Source of the DNA: Pricia antarctica
GTDB taxonomy: Bacteria > Bacteroidota > Bacteroidia > Flavobacteriales > Flavobacteriaceae
Length of the DNA: 64,000 bases
Direction: 5' to 3'
Assembly (NCBI RefSeq): GCF_900101815.1
Contig: NZ_FNAO01000003.1
Span: 186,001 to 250,000 of the forward strand
Every line of letters begins with the position of its first letter. Position 1 is the stretch's first letter. Made by a program: the position numbers and the translations under genes. The notes under the pieces are model-generated. The model made no database searches and had not been told where the DNA came from. It was given only the letters and a program-made list of their open reading frames with translations. Below are positions 47,264 to 57,546 of the stretch, in pieces.

Positions 47264-48256
47264 TTAATCTTTATCCAATTTGTACTTTGAAAGATCCATT
47301 CCGAAGCTAAGACCTTTGTTGATGACCAATTCTTCGAGTTCGGTCAATGATTTTTTACCGAAATTCCTGAATTTCATCAAATCGTTCTTGTTGAAGGAAA
47401 CCAAGTCTCCCAAACTATCGACTTCGGCAGCTTTCAAACAATTCAAGGCACGAACGGACAAGTCCATATCGACCAATTTTGTTTTGAGCAATTGCCGCAT
47501 GTGTAAGGACTCTTCGTCATACGTTTCGGTCTGCGCGATCTCATCGGCCTCCAGCGTAATCCGTTCATCGGAAAATAGCATAAAGTGATGAATAAGCACC
47601 TTGGCACCTTCCGTCAAAGCGTCTTTAGGATGGATAGAACCATCGGTAGCAATTTCGAAAACCAATTTTTCGTAGTCGGTCTTCTGCTCTACCCTAAAGT
47701 TCTCGATACTATATTTTACGTTCTTGATCGGTGTAAAGATCGAATCGATAGCGATAGTGCCCAAGGCAGCGTTGGATTTCTTGTTTTCCTCGGCAGGAAC
47801 ATACCCACGACCTTTGTCGATGACAATTTCCATGTTGATGCTCACTTTTGAATCCATATTGCAGATTACCAAATCAGGGTTCAATACCTGATAGCCGGAA
47901 ATAAACTTCTGAAAATCGCCTGCGGTCAATTGGTTTTTTCCGCTTACGGAAACGGCAACAACTTCGGCTTCCGAATCATCGATTTGTTTCTTAAAGCGCA
48001 TTTGCTTTAGATTCAGGATGATTTCGGTAACGTCTTCCACAACACCCGAAATCACTGAAAATTCGTGTTCTACCCCGTCAATTCTGACCGAAGTGATGGC
48101 ATGGCCTTCCAAAGATGAAAGCAATACCCTTCTTAATGCGTTACCAACGGTCAATCCGTAGCCAGGTTCCAAGGGTCGGAATTCAAACTTCCCCTCGAAA
48201 TCCGAAGAATCGATCATTATAACCTTATCAGGTTTCTGAAAATTAAATAATGCCAT
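47264..48256 (-). CDS. rpoA: DNA-directed RNA polymerase alpha subunit
   Basis: Alpha subunit that nucleates core polymerase assembly and contacts activators and UP elements. The N-terminal domain (about 1-230) has [20 protein letters not shown] and [20 protein letters not shown]. The C-terminal helix-hairpin-helix domain (about 250-330) has [20 protein letters not shown]-type sequence and [19 protein letters not shown]. Length 330 is normal. It lies 17 bases downstream of rpsD and 71 upstream of rplQ. Confidence 0.98.
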   Translation of the reverse strand: MALFNFQKPDKVIMIDSSDFEGKFEFRPLEPGYGLTVGNALRRVLLSSLEGHAITSVRIDGVEHEFSVISGVVEDVTEIILNLKQMRFKKQIDDSEAEVVAVSVSGKNQLTAGDFQKFISGYQVLNPDLVICNMDSKVSINMEIVIDKGRGYVPAEENKKSNAALGTIAIDSIFTPIKNVKYSIENFRVEQKTDYEKLVFEIATDGSIHPKDALTEGAKVLIHHFMLFSDERITLEADEIAQTETYDEESLHMRQLLKTKLVDMDLSVRALNCLKAAEVDSLGDLVSFNKNDLMKFRNFGKKSLTELEELVINKGLSFGMDLSKYKLDKD

Positions 48257-48273
48257 AGAAATAGTGTTCTTAG

Positions 48274-48879
48274 TTATTTAGAGTAAAGCTCGACGATTAA
48301 CTGTTCTTTGATGTTCTCGGGAATTTGCATTCTTTCGGGAACGGCAACGAACGTACCTTCCGATTTTTCGGAATTCCAAGTCATCCATTCGTATACACTG
48401 CTGTTCGCATCGAGGGCGTCTTGGATAATCTGTAATGATTTCGACTTTTCACGGACGCCTACTACGTCACCCGGTTTCAGCGAATAAGAGGGTATGTTCA
48501 CCAATTCGCCATTTACGGTGATATGTCTGTGTGAAACTAATTGTCTTGCCCCACTCCGTGATCTGGAAACACCCATTCTGTAAACTACGTTGTCTAATCG
48601 ACACTCGCAAAGCTGTAGCAAAATCTCACCGGTAACACCCTCTTTCCGCTTGGCGCTTGCAAAGATGTTTCTAAATTGCTTTTCAAGAATACCGTAGGTA
48701 TACTTAGCTTTTTGCTTTTCCATCAACTGGATGGCGTACTCTGATTTTTTCCCACGACGTCTCGTGTTGCCATGCTGGCCTGGGGGGTAGTTCTTTTTCT
48801 CAAAAGACTTGTCGTCTCCGAAGATTGCTTCGCCGAACTTTCGGGCGATCTTACTTTTAGGTCCTGTGTATCTTGCCAT
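48274..48879 (-). CDS. rpsD: 30S ribosomal protein S4
   Basis: Primary 16S rRNA binder of the small-subunit body and translational repressor of the alpha operon in several bacteria. [21 protein letters not shown] is the N-terminus, without the zinc Cys cluster of some S4 forms. The S4 RNA-binding domain is [20 protein letters not shown] and [20 protein letters not shown]. Length 201 is normal. Confidence 0.97.
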   Translation of the reverse strand: MARYTGPKSKIARKFGEAIFGDDKSFEKKNYPPGQHGNTRRRGKKSEYAIQLMEKQKAKYTYGILEKQFRNIFASAKRKEGVTGEILLQLCECRLDNVVYRMGVSRSRSGARQLVSHRHITVNGELVNIPSYSLKPGDVVGVREKSKSLQIIQDALDANSSVYEWMTWNSEKSEGTFVAVPERMQIPENIKEQLIVELYSK

Positions 48880-48967
48880 TTTCTTTAGGTTTGGGAGCGT
48901 GACTATGAATTAAGGCTTATCCTTCGATAATCGTAAATTACGCTTCCGTGAAAAATATAGTGATTGT

Positions 48968-49393
48968 TTAAACTCTTCTTCTTTTCGGAGGCCTACAACC
49001 GTTGTGCGGTTGTGGGGTAACATCGATAATCTCGGTTACTTCGATACCCGAATTATGTACCGCCCGTATTGCGGACTCCCTTCCATTACCTGGCCCCTTG
49101 ACGTAGACCTTTACTTTTCGAAGACCAGCCTCATGCGCCGTTTTCGAGCATTCCTCGGCGGCGACCTGAGCTGCGTAGGGGGTATTCTTTTTAGAACCCC
49201 TAAAGCCCATTTTTCCGGCGGATGCCCATGATATGACATCCCCTTTTTTGTTCGTCAAGGATATGATAATGTTGTTGAAGGATGCCGTAATATGCGCCTC
49301 GCCCAACGACTCAACGTTAACTTTGCGCTTTTTGGCCGCCGTTTTACCGGATTTTCCAGTCTTTCCGCCACCTTTTGTAGTTGCCTTTGCCAT
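48968..49393 (-). CDS. rpsK: 30S ribosomal protein S11
   Basis: Platform protein of the small subunit near the mRNA exit. A basic Lys/Gly-rich N-terminus (about 25 residues, [17 protein letters not shown]) precedes [20 protein letters not shown]. The signature [20 protein letters not shown] and the end [12 protein letters not shown] are typical. Length 141 is slightly above 129 because of the N-terminal extension. Confidence 0.97.
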   Translation of the reverse strand: MAKATTKGGGKTGKSGKTAAKKRKVNVESLGEAHITASFNNIIISLTNKKGDVISWASAGKMGFRGSKKNTPYAAQVAAEECSKTAHEAGLRKVKVYVKGPGNGRESAIRAVHNSGIEVTEIIDVTPQPHNGCRPPKRRRV

Positions 49394-49400
49394 TCTTGTT

Positions 49401-49491
49401 AGTATTTAGTAGTTAGTAGTTAGTACTTAGTATTTTTACTTCGGGTTGTTAACCGCAGTACTTAATACTTTGTACTCAGTACTTAATACTA
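49401..49491. repeat. Paired heptad arrays between rpsM and rpsK
   Basis: Array 1 (49401-49435): AGTATTT, AGTAGTT, AGTAGTT, AGTACTT, AGTATTT. Array 2 (49457-49491): AGTACTT, AATACTT, TGTACTC, AGTACTT, AATACTA. Because the units share AGTAxTT/xxTACTx, the two arrays can pair as an imperfect hairpin in the operon transcript around a 21-base loop. They fill almost the whole 103-base gap between two ribosomal-protein genes. Confidence 0.8.
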
Positions 49492-49496
49492 TTTTA

Positions 49497-49871
49497 TTAC
49501 TTGGTCGCCTTTTTCTTGTTGGCAACCGTTTTTCTTTTTCCTTTCCGTGTCCTGGAGTTATTCTTGGTCCGTTGTCCACGTAACGGAAGACCCGATCTAT
49601 GGCGAATACCGCGGTAACATCCGATATCCATTAGACGTTTTATGTTCAGCTGGGTTTCGGAACGTAACTCACCTTCGATAGTGTACGATGAAGCCTGAGT
49701 ACGTATTCGGCCGATTTCGTCATCGTCCCAATCGGAAACCTTGGTGTCTTCACTTACTTCGGCCTTTGCCAAAATTTCTTTGGCCCTACTTCTGCCGATA
49801 CCGAAAATATAGGTCAGCGCAATTACGCCTCTTTTCTGTTTTGGTATATCTATACCTGCGATTCTTGCCAT
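49497..49871 (-). CDS. rpsM: 30S ribosomal protein S13
   Basis: Small-subunit head protein that touches the P-site tRNA and the L5 bridge. [20 protein letters not shown] is the N-terminus, with the helix-two-turn-helix region [19 protein letters not shown] and the signature [20 protein letters not shown]. The basic end [14 protein letters not shown] contacts tRNA. Length 124 is normal. It is three bases from rpmJ upstream. Confidence 0.97.
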   Translation of the reverse strand: MARIAGIDIPKQKRGVIALTYIFGIGRSRAKEILAKAEVSEDTKVSDWDDDEIGRIRTQASSYTIEGELRSETQLNIKRLMDIGCYRGIRHRSGLPLRGQRTKNNSRTRKGKRKTVANKKKATK

Positions 49872-49873
49872 AA

Positions 49874-49990
49874 CTATCCTTGTCTTTGTTTAAATCTAGG
49901 ATTCTTTTTGTTGATTACGTACAACCTGCCTTTTCTGCGTACAATCTTGCAGTCGGCACTTCTTTTCTTTACGGATGCTCTTACTTTCAT
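49874..49990 (-). CDS. rpmJ: 50S ribosomal protein L36 (zinc-free form)
   Basis: The ATG at 49990 gives a 38-residue protein starting [20 protein letters not shown], ending in PRFKQRQG. The usual zinc ligands (CxxC, Cys, His) are missing except for one Cys at 14, so this is the C-minus form that does not bind zinc. It lies between infA and rpsM, the standard place. Confidence 0.95.
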   Translation of the reverse strand: MKVRASVKKRSADCKIVRRKGRLYVINKKNPRFKQRQG

Positions 49991-50011
49991 CGTTCTATCT
50001 TTCTATCTAAC

Positions 50012-50227
50012 TTAATATCTATATGTAATTCTAGCTTTGGAAAGGTCATAGGGACTCATCTCCAACTTTACCTTATCACCGGGAAGCAATTTGATATAGT
50101 GCATGCGCATTTTGCCCGAAATGTGGGCGGTGACCACATGACCATTTTCCAATTCAACACGAAACATCGCATTGGATAAGGCTTCTATGATACTTCCATC
50201 TTGTTCTATTGCAGCTTGTTTGGCCAT
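50012..50227 (-). CDS. infA: Translation initiation factor IF-1
   Basis: OB-fold factor that blocks the A site of the 30S subunit during initiation. [20 protein letters not shown] is followed by [20 protein letters not shown] and [20 protein letters not shown], the full family signature. Length 71 is normal. It lies between secY and rpmJ. Confidence 0.97.
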   Translation of the reverse strand: MAKQAAIEQDGSIIEALSNAMFRVELENGHVVTAHISGKMRMHYIKLLPGDKVKLEMSPYDLSKARITYRY

Positions 50228-50260
50228 TTTAAATTTTGGTAATTATTGTATTAATTTCAA

Positions 50261-51607
50261 TTACGCTACTTTTCTATTTTTTCCCGTTTTCATCAGCCCA
50301 TCATAATGTCTATTCAATAAGTAGGCATTGACCTGCTGTACTGTATCGATGGCTACACCCACCATAATCAATAGTGAGGTTCCACCATAAAACAGGGCCC
50401 ATCCGGTTTGGATATCCATCAACTTGACCACAATTGCAGGTAAAACAGCCAACAAAGCTAGAAATATCGATCCTGGTAATGTAATCAACGACATAATTTT
50501 ATCCAAGAAATTACCGGTTTCTTTTCCAGGTCGTATTCCAGGAATAAAACCACCACTTCTTTTCAGGTCATCGGCCATTTTATTGGTCGGTACGGTAATT
50601 GCCGTATAGAAATAAGTGAAAATTATAATCAACACCCCAAACAAAATATTATAGGCCAGACCGAAAATATCCTGAAAATTCACTTGCATCCATTGTCCCA
50701 CGGCCGTATTATCAAAAGATTTACCGATCAAACCCGGCACGAACATGATAGCTTGCGCAAAAATAATGGGCATTACCCCGGATGCATTCAATTTAAGGGG
50801 AATGTATTGGCGTGATCCCATTATATTTTTTTCATAGCCACCCGAAGCGGTTCGTCTTGCATATTGAACCGGTATCTGTCTCGTAGCCATCACCAAAAGA
50901 ATACTCGCCAAAATCACTAGGAACCAAAGAATAACCTCTATCAAAATGAACATCAAACCACCTGTATTATCCGTAGTTCTAGAAACGAACTCCTGAATAA
51001 ACGCTTGGGGCATTTTAGAAATAATTCCGATCATTATTAATAGGGAAATACCGTTACCGATACCTTTATCCGAAATTTTCTCGCCCAACCACATTGCAAA
51101 AACGCAACCGGTAACCAAGATAATTACGGAAGGAATCATAAAATCGAGACCTCTACCTTCGACAAAAGCACTTTCAGGAACTCCGAAAGCACTAGTTAGA
51201 CTGTAAAGATAGGCCGGTGCTTGAACAACGCAAATACCAATCGTCAACCATCGGGTAATCTGATTCTTTGTTTTTCGACCACTTTCGCCCTCTTTATCCA
51301 ATTTCTGCAGATAAGGTATAGCGATACTCATTAGCTGCACCACAATCGATGCCGATATATAGGGCATGATACCCAGAGCAAAAATGGAAGCTTTGGCAAA
51401 CGCACCACCGGTAAAAGCGTTCAAAAGTCCCAAGATACCCGAATCGGTTCCTTGTGTCAATTGGTCCAATTGCGAAGTATCGATACCCGGAAGAACAATT
51501 TGGCATCCAAAACGGTATACCAATAAGAGTCCGAGCGTAAGAAGGATTCTATTCCTTAGCTCTTCAATCTTCCACATGTTGGATATGGTCTCGAAAAAAT
51601 TCTTCAT
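50261..51607 (-). CDS. secY: Preprotein translocase subunit SecY
   Basis: Channel subunit of the Sec translocon, 448 residues with 10 transmembrane helices. Signatures: GLLLVYRFGCQIVLPGID, ALGIMPYISASIVVQLMSIA (TM2b plug region), FIPGIRPGKETGNFLDKIMS and LNRHYDGLMKTGKNRKVA at the C-terminus. It lies 12 bases after rplO in the spc-type operon. Confidence 0.97.
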   Translation of the reverse strand: MKNFFETISNMWKIEELRNRILLTLGLLLVYRFGCQIVLPGIDTSQLDQLTQGTDSGILGLLNAFTGGAFAKASIFALGIMPYISASIVVQLMSIAIPYLQKLDKEGESGRKTKNQITRWLTIGICVVQAPAYLYSLTSAFGVPESAFVEGRGLDFMIPSVIILVTGCVFAMWLGEKISDKGIGNGISLLIMIGIISKMPQAFIQEFVSRTTDNTGGLMFILIEVILWFLVILASILLVMATRQIPVQYARRTASGGYEKNIMGSRQYIPLKLNASGVMPIIFAQAIMFVPGLIGKSFDNTAVGQWMQVNFQDIFGLAYNILFGVLIIIFTYFYTAITVPTNKMADDLKRSGGFIPGIRPGKETGNFLDKIMSLITLPGSIFLALLAVLPAIVVKLMDIQTGWALFYGGTSLLIMVGVAIDTVQQVNAYLLNRHYDGLMKTGKNRKVA

Positions 51608-51619
51608 AGTACGGTCGGC

Positions 51620-52072
51620 TTATAAATTTATCGCTTCTCCACCAGCAGCTTCAATGGCCGCCTTGGCACTTGCCGTAAATTTATGCGCGGAAACTTTTAG
51701 AGAGGCCTTTAATTCCCCTCCTCCTAATATTTTTACCAAATCCCTTTTTTTGGCCATTCCGTTTTCCACCAAAGTCTCAAGGGTAATGGTGTCGTTGGCT
51801 ACTTTATTGTCCACGAGGTGTTGCAGTTTGTCCAAATTGATACCTTGGTATTCCACGCGGTTGATATTGGTAAAACCGAATTTGGGCACACGTCGCTGTA
51901 AAGGCATTTGACCCCCTTCGAAACCGACTTTTTTGGAATATCCCGATCTGGATTGGGCACCTTTGTGGCCTCTTGTAGCCGTGCCGCCCTTACCGGATCC
52001 CTGACCTCTTCCTACTCTTTTTCCAGGCCTGTTGGTCGCGCCTTTCGCTGGTCTTAGATTACTTAAATCCAT
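51620..52072 (-). CDS. rplO: 50S ribosomal protein L15
   Basis: Large-subunit protein with a long Gly/Arg-rich N-terminal extension. MDLSNLRPAKGATNRPGKRV and GRGQGSGKGGTATRGHKGAQ are followed by FEGGQMPLQRRVPKFGFTN. Length 150 is normal. It lies 12 bases before secY and 19 after rpmD. Confidence 0.97.
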   Translation of the reverse strand: MDLSNLRPAKGATNRPGKRVGRGQGSGKGGTATRGHKGAQSRSGYSKKVGFEGGQMPLQRRVPKFGFTNINRVEYQGINLDKLQHLVDNKVANDTITLETLVENGMAKKRDLVKILGGGELKASLKVSAHKFTASAKAAIEAAGGEAINL

Positions 52073-52091
52073 AGTACTGTCCCTTATTCCT

Positions 52092-52274
52092 TTAGGCTTC
52101 CTGTGTAGAAACCAAATGTTTAACTTTATCTATCATACCCAGAATGTTCGGCGTTGCATCGTGCTCAACAACATGGCCGATTTTCCGCAAACCCAGTGCA
52201 GCAAGGGTACGTTTTTGGTTCTGCGGTCTTTTGATACCGCTTTTCAATTGTTTGACTTGTATTTTCTTTGCCAT
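52092..52274 (-). CDS. rpmD: 50S ribosomal protein L30
   Basis: Small large-subunit protein of 60 residues: IQVKQLKSGIKRPQNQKRTL, ALGLRKIGHVVEHDATPN and GMIDKVKHLVST follow the family pattern. It sits between rpsE and rplO as usual, after a gap carrying paired heptad arrays. Confidence 0.96.
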   Translation of the reverse strand: MAKKIQVKQLKSGIKRPQNQKRTLAALGLRKIGHVVEHDATPNILGMIDKVKHLVSTQEA

Positions 52275-52283
52275 TTGTTTTAT

Positions 52284-52381
52284 AGTACTTAGTAATTAGT
52301 AATTAGTACTTTTAGTTTTTTGCTAAATTTACCAGATAATCAAGTAAGTAGCTTATACTTTGTACTTAATACTCAATACTC
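52284..52381. repeat. Paired heptad arrays between rpsE and rpmD
   Basis: Array 1 (52284-52311): AGTACTT, AGTAATT, AGTAATT, AGTACTT. Array 2 (52354-52381): TATACTT, TGTACTT, AATACTC, AATACTC. The opposed units allow an imperfect hairpin in the transcript, as in the rpsM-rpsK gap. They fill most of the 113-base space. Confidence 0.8.
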
Positions 52382-52387
52382 TTTTTA

Positions 52388-52915
52388 TTATCCTTTAAAG
52401 ACCTTTTCCAAAGAGACACCTCTTTGTTTTGCTACCGTGCCTGCGTCCCGAAGCTGCAAAAGAGCATCAAAGGTGGCCTTTACCACATTATGCGGGTTAG
52501 AAGATCCTTGTGATTTAGACAGCACATCCTTCACTCCTACAGATTCCAGAACGGCACGTACGGCACCACCAGCGATAACACCAGTACCATGGGAAGCCGG
52601 TTGAACATATACCCGTGCACCACCGAACTTACCTTTTTGCTCATGGGGCAACGTGCCGCCCTTGGTCAAAGGAATACGGATGAGGTTCTTTTTGGCATCT
52701 TCAATAGCTTTGGCAATAGCCGTAGCAACTTCCTTGGATTTCCCAAGGCCACTACCGACTACCCCGTTCTCATCGCCCACGATTACAATGGCGGAAAAGC
52801 CGAAAGCCCTACCCCCTTTTGTAACCTTCGTTACGCGTTGTATACCGACCAATCTATCTTTAAGGTCTAGACCTGCGGGTTTAACCGTCTCTACATTTTT
52901 ATATTTCTGGAACAT
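52388..52915 (-). CDS. rpsE: 30S ribosomal protein S5
   Basis: Small-subunit protein important for decoding accuracy. The dsRNA-binding-like N-domain has [20 protein letters not shown] and [20 protein letters not shown]. The C-domain has [19 protein letters not shown] and [19 protein letters not shown]. Length 175 is normal. Confidence 0.97.
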   Translation of the reverse strand: MFQKYKNVETVKPAGLDLKDRLVGIQRVTKVTKGGRAFGFSAIVIVGDENGVVGSGLGKSKEVATAIAKAIEDAKKNLIRIPLTKGGTLPHEQKGKFGGARVYVQPASHGTGVIAGGAVRAVLESVGVKDVLSKSQGSSNPHNVVKATFDALLQLRDAGTVAKQRGVSLEKVFKG

Positions 52916-52923
52916 ACTGCTAT

Positions 52924-53280
52924 TTAAAAATTAAGTCCTGCTTCCCTTGCACCTTCTGCCAAAGATTTCACTCTTCCATGGTACAGGTTACCGCCGCGAT
53001 CAAAAGCAACTTTATCTATACCTGCTTTTTTACATTTTTCGGCAATAGCCTTACCGACCACTTTGGAAATCTCGGTCTTTGTGCCTTTTTCCTTGGCCAA
53101 ATCTTTGTCCCTTGATGAAACGGCTACCAGAGTGGTGCCTTGGGTATCATCAATAACCTGAGCATAAATTTCGCTGTTACTTCTGAAAATGGACAATCTA
53201 GGCCTGTCGGCAGTTCCCGAAGAGACCTTTCGGATTCTTCTTCGTATTCTTTTCTTTCTTTCGTTAGTTGATAATGCCAT
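52924..53280 (-). CDS. rplR: 50S ribosomal protein L18
   Basis: 5S rRNA-binding protein of the central protuberance. [40 protein letters not shown] and [20 protein letters not shown] are the family blocks. Length 118 is normal. It is 8 bases from rpsE. Confidence 0.97.
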   Translation of the reverse strand: MALSTNERKKRIRRRIRKVSSGTADRPRLSIFRSNSEIYAQVIDDTQGTTLVAVSSRDKDLAKEKGTKTEISKVVGKAIAEKCKKAGIDKVAFDRGGNLYHGRVKSLAEGAREAGLNF

Positions 53281-53290
53281 GATATGCTAA

Positions 53291-53833
53291 TTAAGCTGAT
53301 TTACCTGCTTTTCTTCGTAACTGTTCTCCAACAAATTTCACACCTTTACCTTTGTAAGGTTCCGGTTTACGGAAAGACCGTATCTTGGCGGCTACCTGAC
53401 CTACCAATTGTTTGTCGTGAGAAGTTAATTTTATAACCGGATTCTTTCCTTTTTCAGAAGCGGTCTCGATTTTCACTTCCGGCGCAAGGTCTAACACAAT
53501 ATTGTGGGAAAAACCCAATGCCAATTCCAATTTTTGGCCTTGGTTACTCGCCCTATATCCTACGCCTACCAATTCAAGTTCCTTAGTCCATCCTTTAGAA
53601 ACCCCCTCAATCATATTCACAAGCAGCGAACGGTAAAGTCCATGTTTTGCCTTATGCTCTTTAGAGTCGGACGGCCGGGTAACCCAAACTTGATTGTCGG
53701 CTATTTTTATCTCTACCGCAGCATATTCTTGGGTCAATTCACCCATTTTACCCTTGACTACGATCTCGTTATCCTTTACATCTACGGTCACCCCTTCAGG
53801 AATCGCTACCGGATTGTTACCTATTCTTGACAT
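53291..53833 (-). CDS. rplF: 50S ribosomal protein L6
   Basis: Large-subunit protein near the sarcin-ricin loop, made of two similar domains. MSRIGNNPVAIPEGVTVDVK starts it and PEPYKGKGVKFVGEQLRRKA is the C-terminal signature. Length 180 is normal. It is 10 bases from rplR. Confidence 0.97.
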   Translation of the reverse strand: MSRIGNNPVAIPEGVTVDVKDNEIVVKGKMGELTQEYAAVEIKIADNQVWVTRPSDSKEHKAKHGLYRSLLVNMIEGVSKGWTKELELVGVGYRASNQGQKLELALGFSHNIVLDLAPEVKIETASEKGKNPVIKLTSHDKQLVGQVAAKIRSFRKPEPYKGKGVKFVGEQLRRKAGKSA

Positions 53834-53878
53834 TTTTTACTTAATTATCAATTGATTCGTATTGATTATTAATACTTC

Positions 53879-54277
53879 CTAATAAATATAGCAAAGCACC
53901 TCGCCGCCTACATTTTCATTCTTGGCCTGCTTGCTAGTCATCACTCCATGGGAGGTCGAGACTATCGCCACTCCCAATCCGTTAAGTACCCTGGGCAGAC
54001 TATCGGAACCCGTATACTTGCGCAACCCGGGCTTACTCACGCGCTGCAGTTTTCTAATTACAGGCTCTTTGGTCAACTTATCGTATTTCAAGGCTATTTT
54101 AATCGTAGCCTGAACTTTATCTTCTTCAAACTTATAACTCAAGATATACCCTTGATCAAATAAGATTTTAGTAATATCTTTTTTCACTTTGGAAGCGGGA
54201 ATCTCGACCACCCTGTGGCCTGCCCTGCTCGCATTTCTGACCCGCGTTAAATAATCTGCTATAGTATCTGTAACCAT
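53879..54277 (-). CDS. rpsH: 30S ribosomal protein S8
   Basis: 16S rRNA-binding protein and, in many bacteria, translational repressor of the spc operon. VTDTIADYLTRVRNASRAGH and the C-terminal signature GLGVAIVSTSHGVMTSKQAK with VGGEVLCYIY are clear. Length 132 is normal. Confidence 0.97.
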   Translation of the reverse strand: MVTDTIADYLTRVRNASRAGHRVVEIPASKVKKDITKILFDQGYILSYKFEEDKVQATIKIALKYDKLTKEPVIRKLQRVSKPGLRKYTGSDSLPRVLNGLGVAIVSTSHGVMTSKQAKNENVGGEVLCYIY

Positions 54278-54319
54278 TTCTTTTTAATACTTATCAATTA
54301 GTAATTGCTAATTATTTAT

Positions 54320-54589
54320 TTACCAACTGGCTTTTCTTACTCCGGGAATCAATCCTGCATTAGCCATTTCCCTGAACATTACCCTAGAAATTCCGAAGGT
54401 TCGCATATACCCTTTGGGTCTACCGGTTAACTTACACCGATTATGCATACGTACCGGAGATGCGTTACGTGGCAATTTCTGCAACCCCTCGTAATCACCT
54501 GCCTCTTTTAGCGCCTTCCTTTTCTCAGCGTATTTTGCAACAGTAGCTGCTCTCTTACGCTCTCGGGCTTTCATTGATTCTTTAGCCAT
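54320..54589 (-). CDS. rpsN: 30S ribosomal protein S14 (zinc-free form)
   Basis: Small-subunit head protein. [20 protein letters not shown] and [20 protein letters not shown] are the family blocks. At 89 residues it is the long form without the CxxC zinc site, matching the zinc-free L36 in this operon. One base separates it from rplE. Confidence 0.97.
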   Translation of the reverse strand: MAKESMKARERKRAATVAKYAEKRKALKEAGDYEGLQKLPRNASPVRMHNRCKLTGRPKGYMRTFGISRVMFREMANAGLIPGVRKASW

Positions 54590-54590
54590 A

Positions 54591-55142
54591 TTATTTCTTT
54601 TTAAAGGGTAATCCTAATTCTGTTAACAACGATTTTGCTTCCTTATCGGTCTGTGCGGTGGTAACAAAAGTAATATCCATTCCATCCATTCTATTGATCT
54701 TGTCAATATTGATTTCAGGAAAAATAATTTGTTCCGTAATCCCTAGGCTATAGTTCCCGCGTCCATCAAAACCTGTGGCACGGATGCCCTGAAAATCACG
54801 TACTCGAGGCAATGCACTAGTAACCAAACGATCTAAGAATTCGTACATGCGTTCGCCACGCAACGTCACTTTGGCGCCTATCGGCATACCTTTACGCAGT
54901 TTGAAAGCCGCAACATCTTTCTTAGACATCGTAGCCACAGCCCGCTGCCCAGTGATATTGGTCAACTCATCAACAGCATGGTCAATGAGTTTCTTATCCG
55001 CTACCGCAGCGCCGACGCCCCTGCTGACAACTATCTTTTGAAGCTTGGGCACTTCCATTACATTGGTGTAACCGAATTCCTCTTTCAACGTCTTTACGAC
55101 GCGCTCCTTATATTCTTTCTTTAATCTTGAAACGTAAGCCAT
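54591..55142 (-). CDS. rplE: 50S ribosomal protein L5
   Basis: 5S rRNA binder of the central protuberance that contacts P-site t[43 protein letters not shown] and [20 protein letters not shown] are the family blocks. Length 183 is normal. It starts two bases after rplX. Confidence 0.97.
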   Translation of the reverse strand: MAYVSRLKKEYKERVVKTLKEEFGYTNVMEVPKLQKIVVSRGVGAAVADKKLIDHAVDELTNITGQRAVATMSKKDVAAFKLRKGMPIGAKVTLRGERMYEFLDRLVTSALPRVRDFQGIRATGFDGRGNYSLGITEQIIFPEINIDKINRMDGMDITFVTTAQTDKEAKSLLTELGLPFKKK

Positions 55143-55144
55143 AC

Positions 55145-55456
55145 CTATATTACTTCATTGGATTTCTTGGAAAATCGGACTTTCTTACCGTCGCGCATCT
55201 CATAGCCTACACGTGTCGTTTCCCCGGATTTGGAATCGATTAACGAAAGATTGGATATATGAATAGCTGCTTCCTTCTTAATAATTCCGCCCTGAGGACT
55301 CTGTGCACTTGGTTTCTGGTGTTTTGAAACCATATTGGCACCTTCCACAATAGCTTTATTCTTTTCACGATCTACAGTCATCACTTTGCCTTCGACGCCT
55401 TTGTGGTCGCCGGCAATAATCCGAACAGTATCTCCTGTTTTTATTTTTAGTTTCAT
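55145..55456 (-). CDS. rplX: 50S ribosomal protein L24
   Basis: Assembly-initiator protein with a KOW motif: [20 protein letters not shown] and [20 protein letters not shown]. Length 103 is normal. It lies two bases before rplE and 53 after rplN. Confidence 0.96.
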   Translation of the reverse strand: MKLKIKTGDTVRIIAGDHKGVEGKVMTVDREKNKAIVEGANMVSKHQKPSAQSPQGGIIKKEAAIHISNLSLIDSKSGETTRVGYEMRDGKKVRFSKKSNEVI

Positions 55457-55509
55457 TGCTGTTTAGTTCAAGTTCAACCCCTCGACTGCGCTTGGGGCGA
55501 CATTTTGGT

Positions 55510-55878
55510 TTAAAGTACTTCCGGTGCCAACGAGACGATTTTCATGAACTGCTTATCACGCAGTTCACGGGCGACGGGTCCAAAAACACGTGTTCCCCTC
55601 ATTTCGCCTGTTGGGTTCAAAAGTACGCAGGCATTATCGTCGAATCGTATGTAAGAACCATCAGGTCTTCTCACCTCTTTTTTCGTCCGAACTACTACTG
55701 CAGTCGATACGGCACCCTTTTTGATTCCACCATTCGGGGTGGCCAACTTAACGGACACAACGATTTTGTCACCAATAGAAGCATATCTTCGTTTGGTACC
55801 ACCGAGAACCCGGATGGTCAACACTTCTTTGGCACCGGTATTGTCCGCTACCTTTAACCTTGATTCTTGCTGTAACAT
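55510..55878 (-). CDS. rplN: 50S ribosomal protein L14
   Basis: Large-subunit interface protein. [20 protein letters not shown] and the signature [20 protein letters not shown], then [19 protein letters not shown], are diagnostic. Length 122 is normal. It is two bases from rpsQ. Confidence 0.98.
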   Translation of the reverse strand: MLQQESRLKVADNTGAKEVLTIRVLGGTKRRYASIGDKIVVSVKLATPNGGIKKGAVSTAVVVRTKKEVRRPDGSYIRFDDNACVLLNPTGEMRGTRVFGPVARELRDKQFMKIVSLAPEVL

Positions 55879-55880
55879 AA

Positions 55881-56141
55881 TTATTTAGCTCTTTCCAAAA
55901 TTTCTACTAGCCGCCAACACTTGGTCTTGCTTAAGGGGCGGGTCTCCATGATTTTCACGGTGTCGCCTTCTTTACAGTCATTCTTTTCATCGTGGGCAAC
56001 ATACTTCTTCGTTTTTAAGACGAACTTACCGTACATAGGGTGCTTCACTCGCTTAACCTCGGCAACTACAATGGATTTCTCCATTTTGTTACTGGTTACA
56101 ACCCCGACTCTCTCTTTTCTTAAGTTTCTTTTTTCTTCCAT
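55881..56141 (-). CDS. rpsQ: 30S ribosomal protein S17
   Basis: OB-fold 16S rRNA binder. [40 protein letters not shown] and [20 protein letters not shown] are the family blocks. Length 86 is normal. Confidence 0.97.
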   Translation of the reverse strand: MEEKRNLRKERVGVVTSNKMEKSIVVAEVKRVKHPMYGKFVLKTKKYVAHDEKNDCKEGDTVKIMETRPLSKTKCWRLVEILERAK

Positions 56142-56154
56142 AAAGCAGAACCAA

Positions 56155-56346
56155 TTATTGGTTTTCCCTATTAGTTATTTCGGTCGCCAATCGTGCCACC
56201 GTTTTTCTTACCTTTCTGATTTGAAGAGGATTTTCCAACGGGGTAACGGCGTGTGCCATTTTCAAATCGGCATGCTGTTTTCTGTATTCGGAAAGCTTAT
56301 CTTGAAGCTCCTCCACCGATAATTCCTTTATCTCTTTATTCTTCAT
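56155..56346 (-). CDS. rpmC: 50S ribosomal protein L29
   Basis: Small helical protein at the tunnel exit, a docking site for trigger factor and [23 protein letters not shown] and [20 protein letters not shown] fit the family. Length 63 is normal. It lies six bases after rplP. Confidence 0.96.
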   Translation of the reverse strand: MKNKEIKELSVEELQDKLSEYRKQHADLKMAHAVTPLENPLQIRKVRKTVARLATEITNRENQ

Positions 56347-56352
56347 GCTACC

Positions 56353-56781
56353 TTATATTATTTCTTCTACGTAGTCACGTGCGACCATGAACTTCGTGCG
56401 AACCGGCAACTTTTGTGCGGCAAGACGCAACGCCTCTTTCGCTATATCCATCGGTACCCCGGCGATTTCGAACATCACCCTACCTGGCTTCACTACGGCC
56501 ACGAAATATTCTGGAGCTCCCTTACCTTTACCCATACGTACTTCGAGTGGTTTTTTGGTAATCGGTTTGTCCGGAAAAATCTTTATCCAAAGTTGACCCT
56601 GTCTCTTCATATATCGAGTCGCAGCTATACGCGCTGCCTCTATCTGTCGAGAGGTTATAAACTTTTGCTCTAAAGTCTTAATACCGAACATACCATTGGA
56701 AAGCTGGTGCCCCCTGCCCGCATTACCTTTCATGCGGCCTTTCTGCATTTTTCGAAACTTCGTCCTTTTCGGTTGTAACAT
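56353..56781 (-). CDS. rplP: 50S ribosomal protein L16
   Basis: A-site-proximal large-subunit protein. [40 protein letters not shown] and PVTKKP-like [19 protein letters not shown] are diagnostic. Length 142 is normal. Confidence 0.97.
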   Translation of the reverse strand: MLQPKRTKFRKMQKGRMKGNAGRGHQLSNGMFGIKTLEQKFITSRQIEAARIAATRYMKRQGQLWIKIFPDKPITKKPLEVRMGKGKGAPEYFVAVVKPGRVMFEIAGVPMDIAKEALRLAAQKLPVRTKFMVARDYVEEII

Positions 56782-56819
56782 GGCTTTATTACTTTATTTA
56801 AATCTACTATCTTTTAAAA

Positions 56820-57545
56820 TCACTTTCTTCGACGTTGCTTTCTAGCGCCACCGCCACCGCGCTTGTCTCCTTTACCTTCTTGACCTTTAGTCATTCCCAC
56901 TAAGGGAGAAAGTTCGCGCTTTCCGTACACTTCACCTTTCATAATCCAAACCTTGATTCCCAATTTACCGTAGGTAGTCTGGGCTTCATGCAAGGCATAA
57001 TCGATGTCGGCGCGGAAAGTAGAAAGGGGTATACGCCCATCTTTATAGGATTCCGATCGCGCCATTTCAGCACCGTTCAAACGACCTGAAATCTGTATCT
57101 TAATTCCCTCCGCATTCATTCGCATGGCAGCGGCTATTCCCATTTTGATGGCTCTTCTGAACGAAATCCTACTTTCGATTTGTCGAGCTATACTCGCAGC
57201 AACAAGATTGGCATCCAATTCAGGTCTTTTGATCTCGTAGATATTGATCTGAACCTCCTTGTTCGTGATTTTTTTCAACTCTTCCTTGAGCTTATCGACC
57301 TCTTGCCCACCTTTACCGATAATAATTCCCGGTCTTGCCGTGGTCACGGTAATGGTAATCAACTTTAAGGTGCGTTCTATGATGACCCGCGAAACACTTG
57401 CCTTCGACAGACGAGCGTGGATATACTTACGTATTTTGCTATCCTCGGCAAGTTTGTCGCCATAATCGTTACCGCCGTACCAGTTTGATTCCCATCCTCT
57501 GATAATTCCCAAACGGTTTCCTATTGGATTGGTTTTCTGTCCCAT
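56820..57545 (-). CDS. rpsC: 30S ribosomal protein S3
   Basis: Small-subunit protein at the mRNA entry with helicase activity. I start at the ATG at 57545 ([20 protein letters not shown]), one base after rplV ends; an upstream TTG would overlap rplV. The KH domain has [20 protein letters not shown], and the C-terminal domain has [20 protein letters not shown]. The basic Gly/Arg-rich tail ends [13 protein letters not shown]. Length 241. Confidence 0.97.
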   Translation of the reverse strand: MGQKTNPIGNRLGIIRGWESNWYGGNDYGDKLAEDSKIRKYIHARLSKASVSRVIIERTLKLITITVTTARPGIIIGKGGQEVDKLKEELKKITNKEVQINIYEIKRPELDANLVAASIARQIESRISFRRAIKMGIAAAMRMNAEGIKIQISGRLNGAEMARSESYKDGRIPLSTFRADIDYALHEAQTTYGKLGIKVWIMKGEVYGKRELSPLVGMTKGQEGKGDKRGGGGARKQRRRK

Positions 57546-57546
57546 A

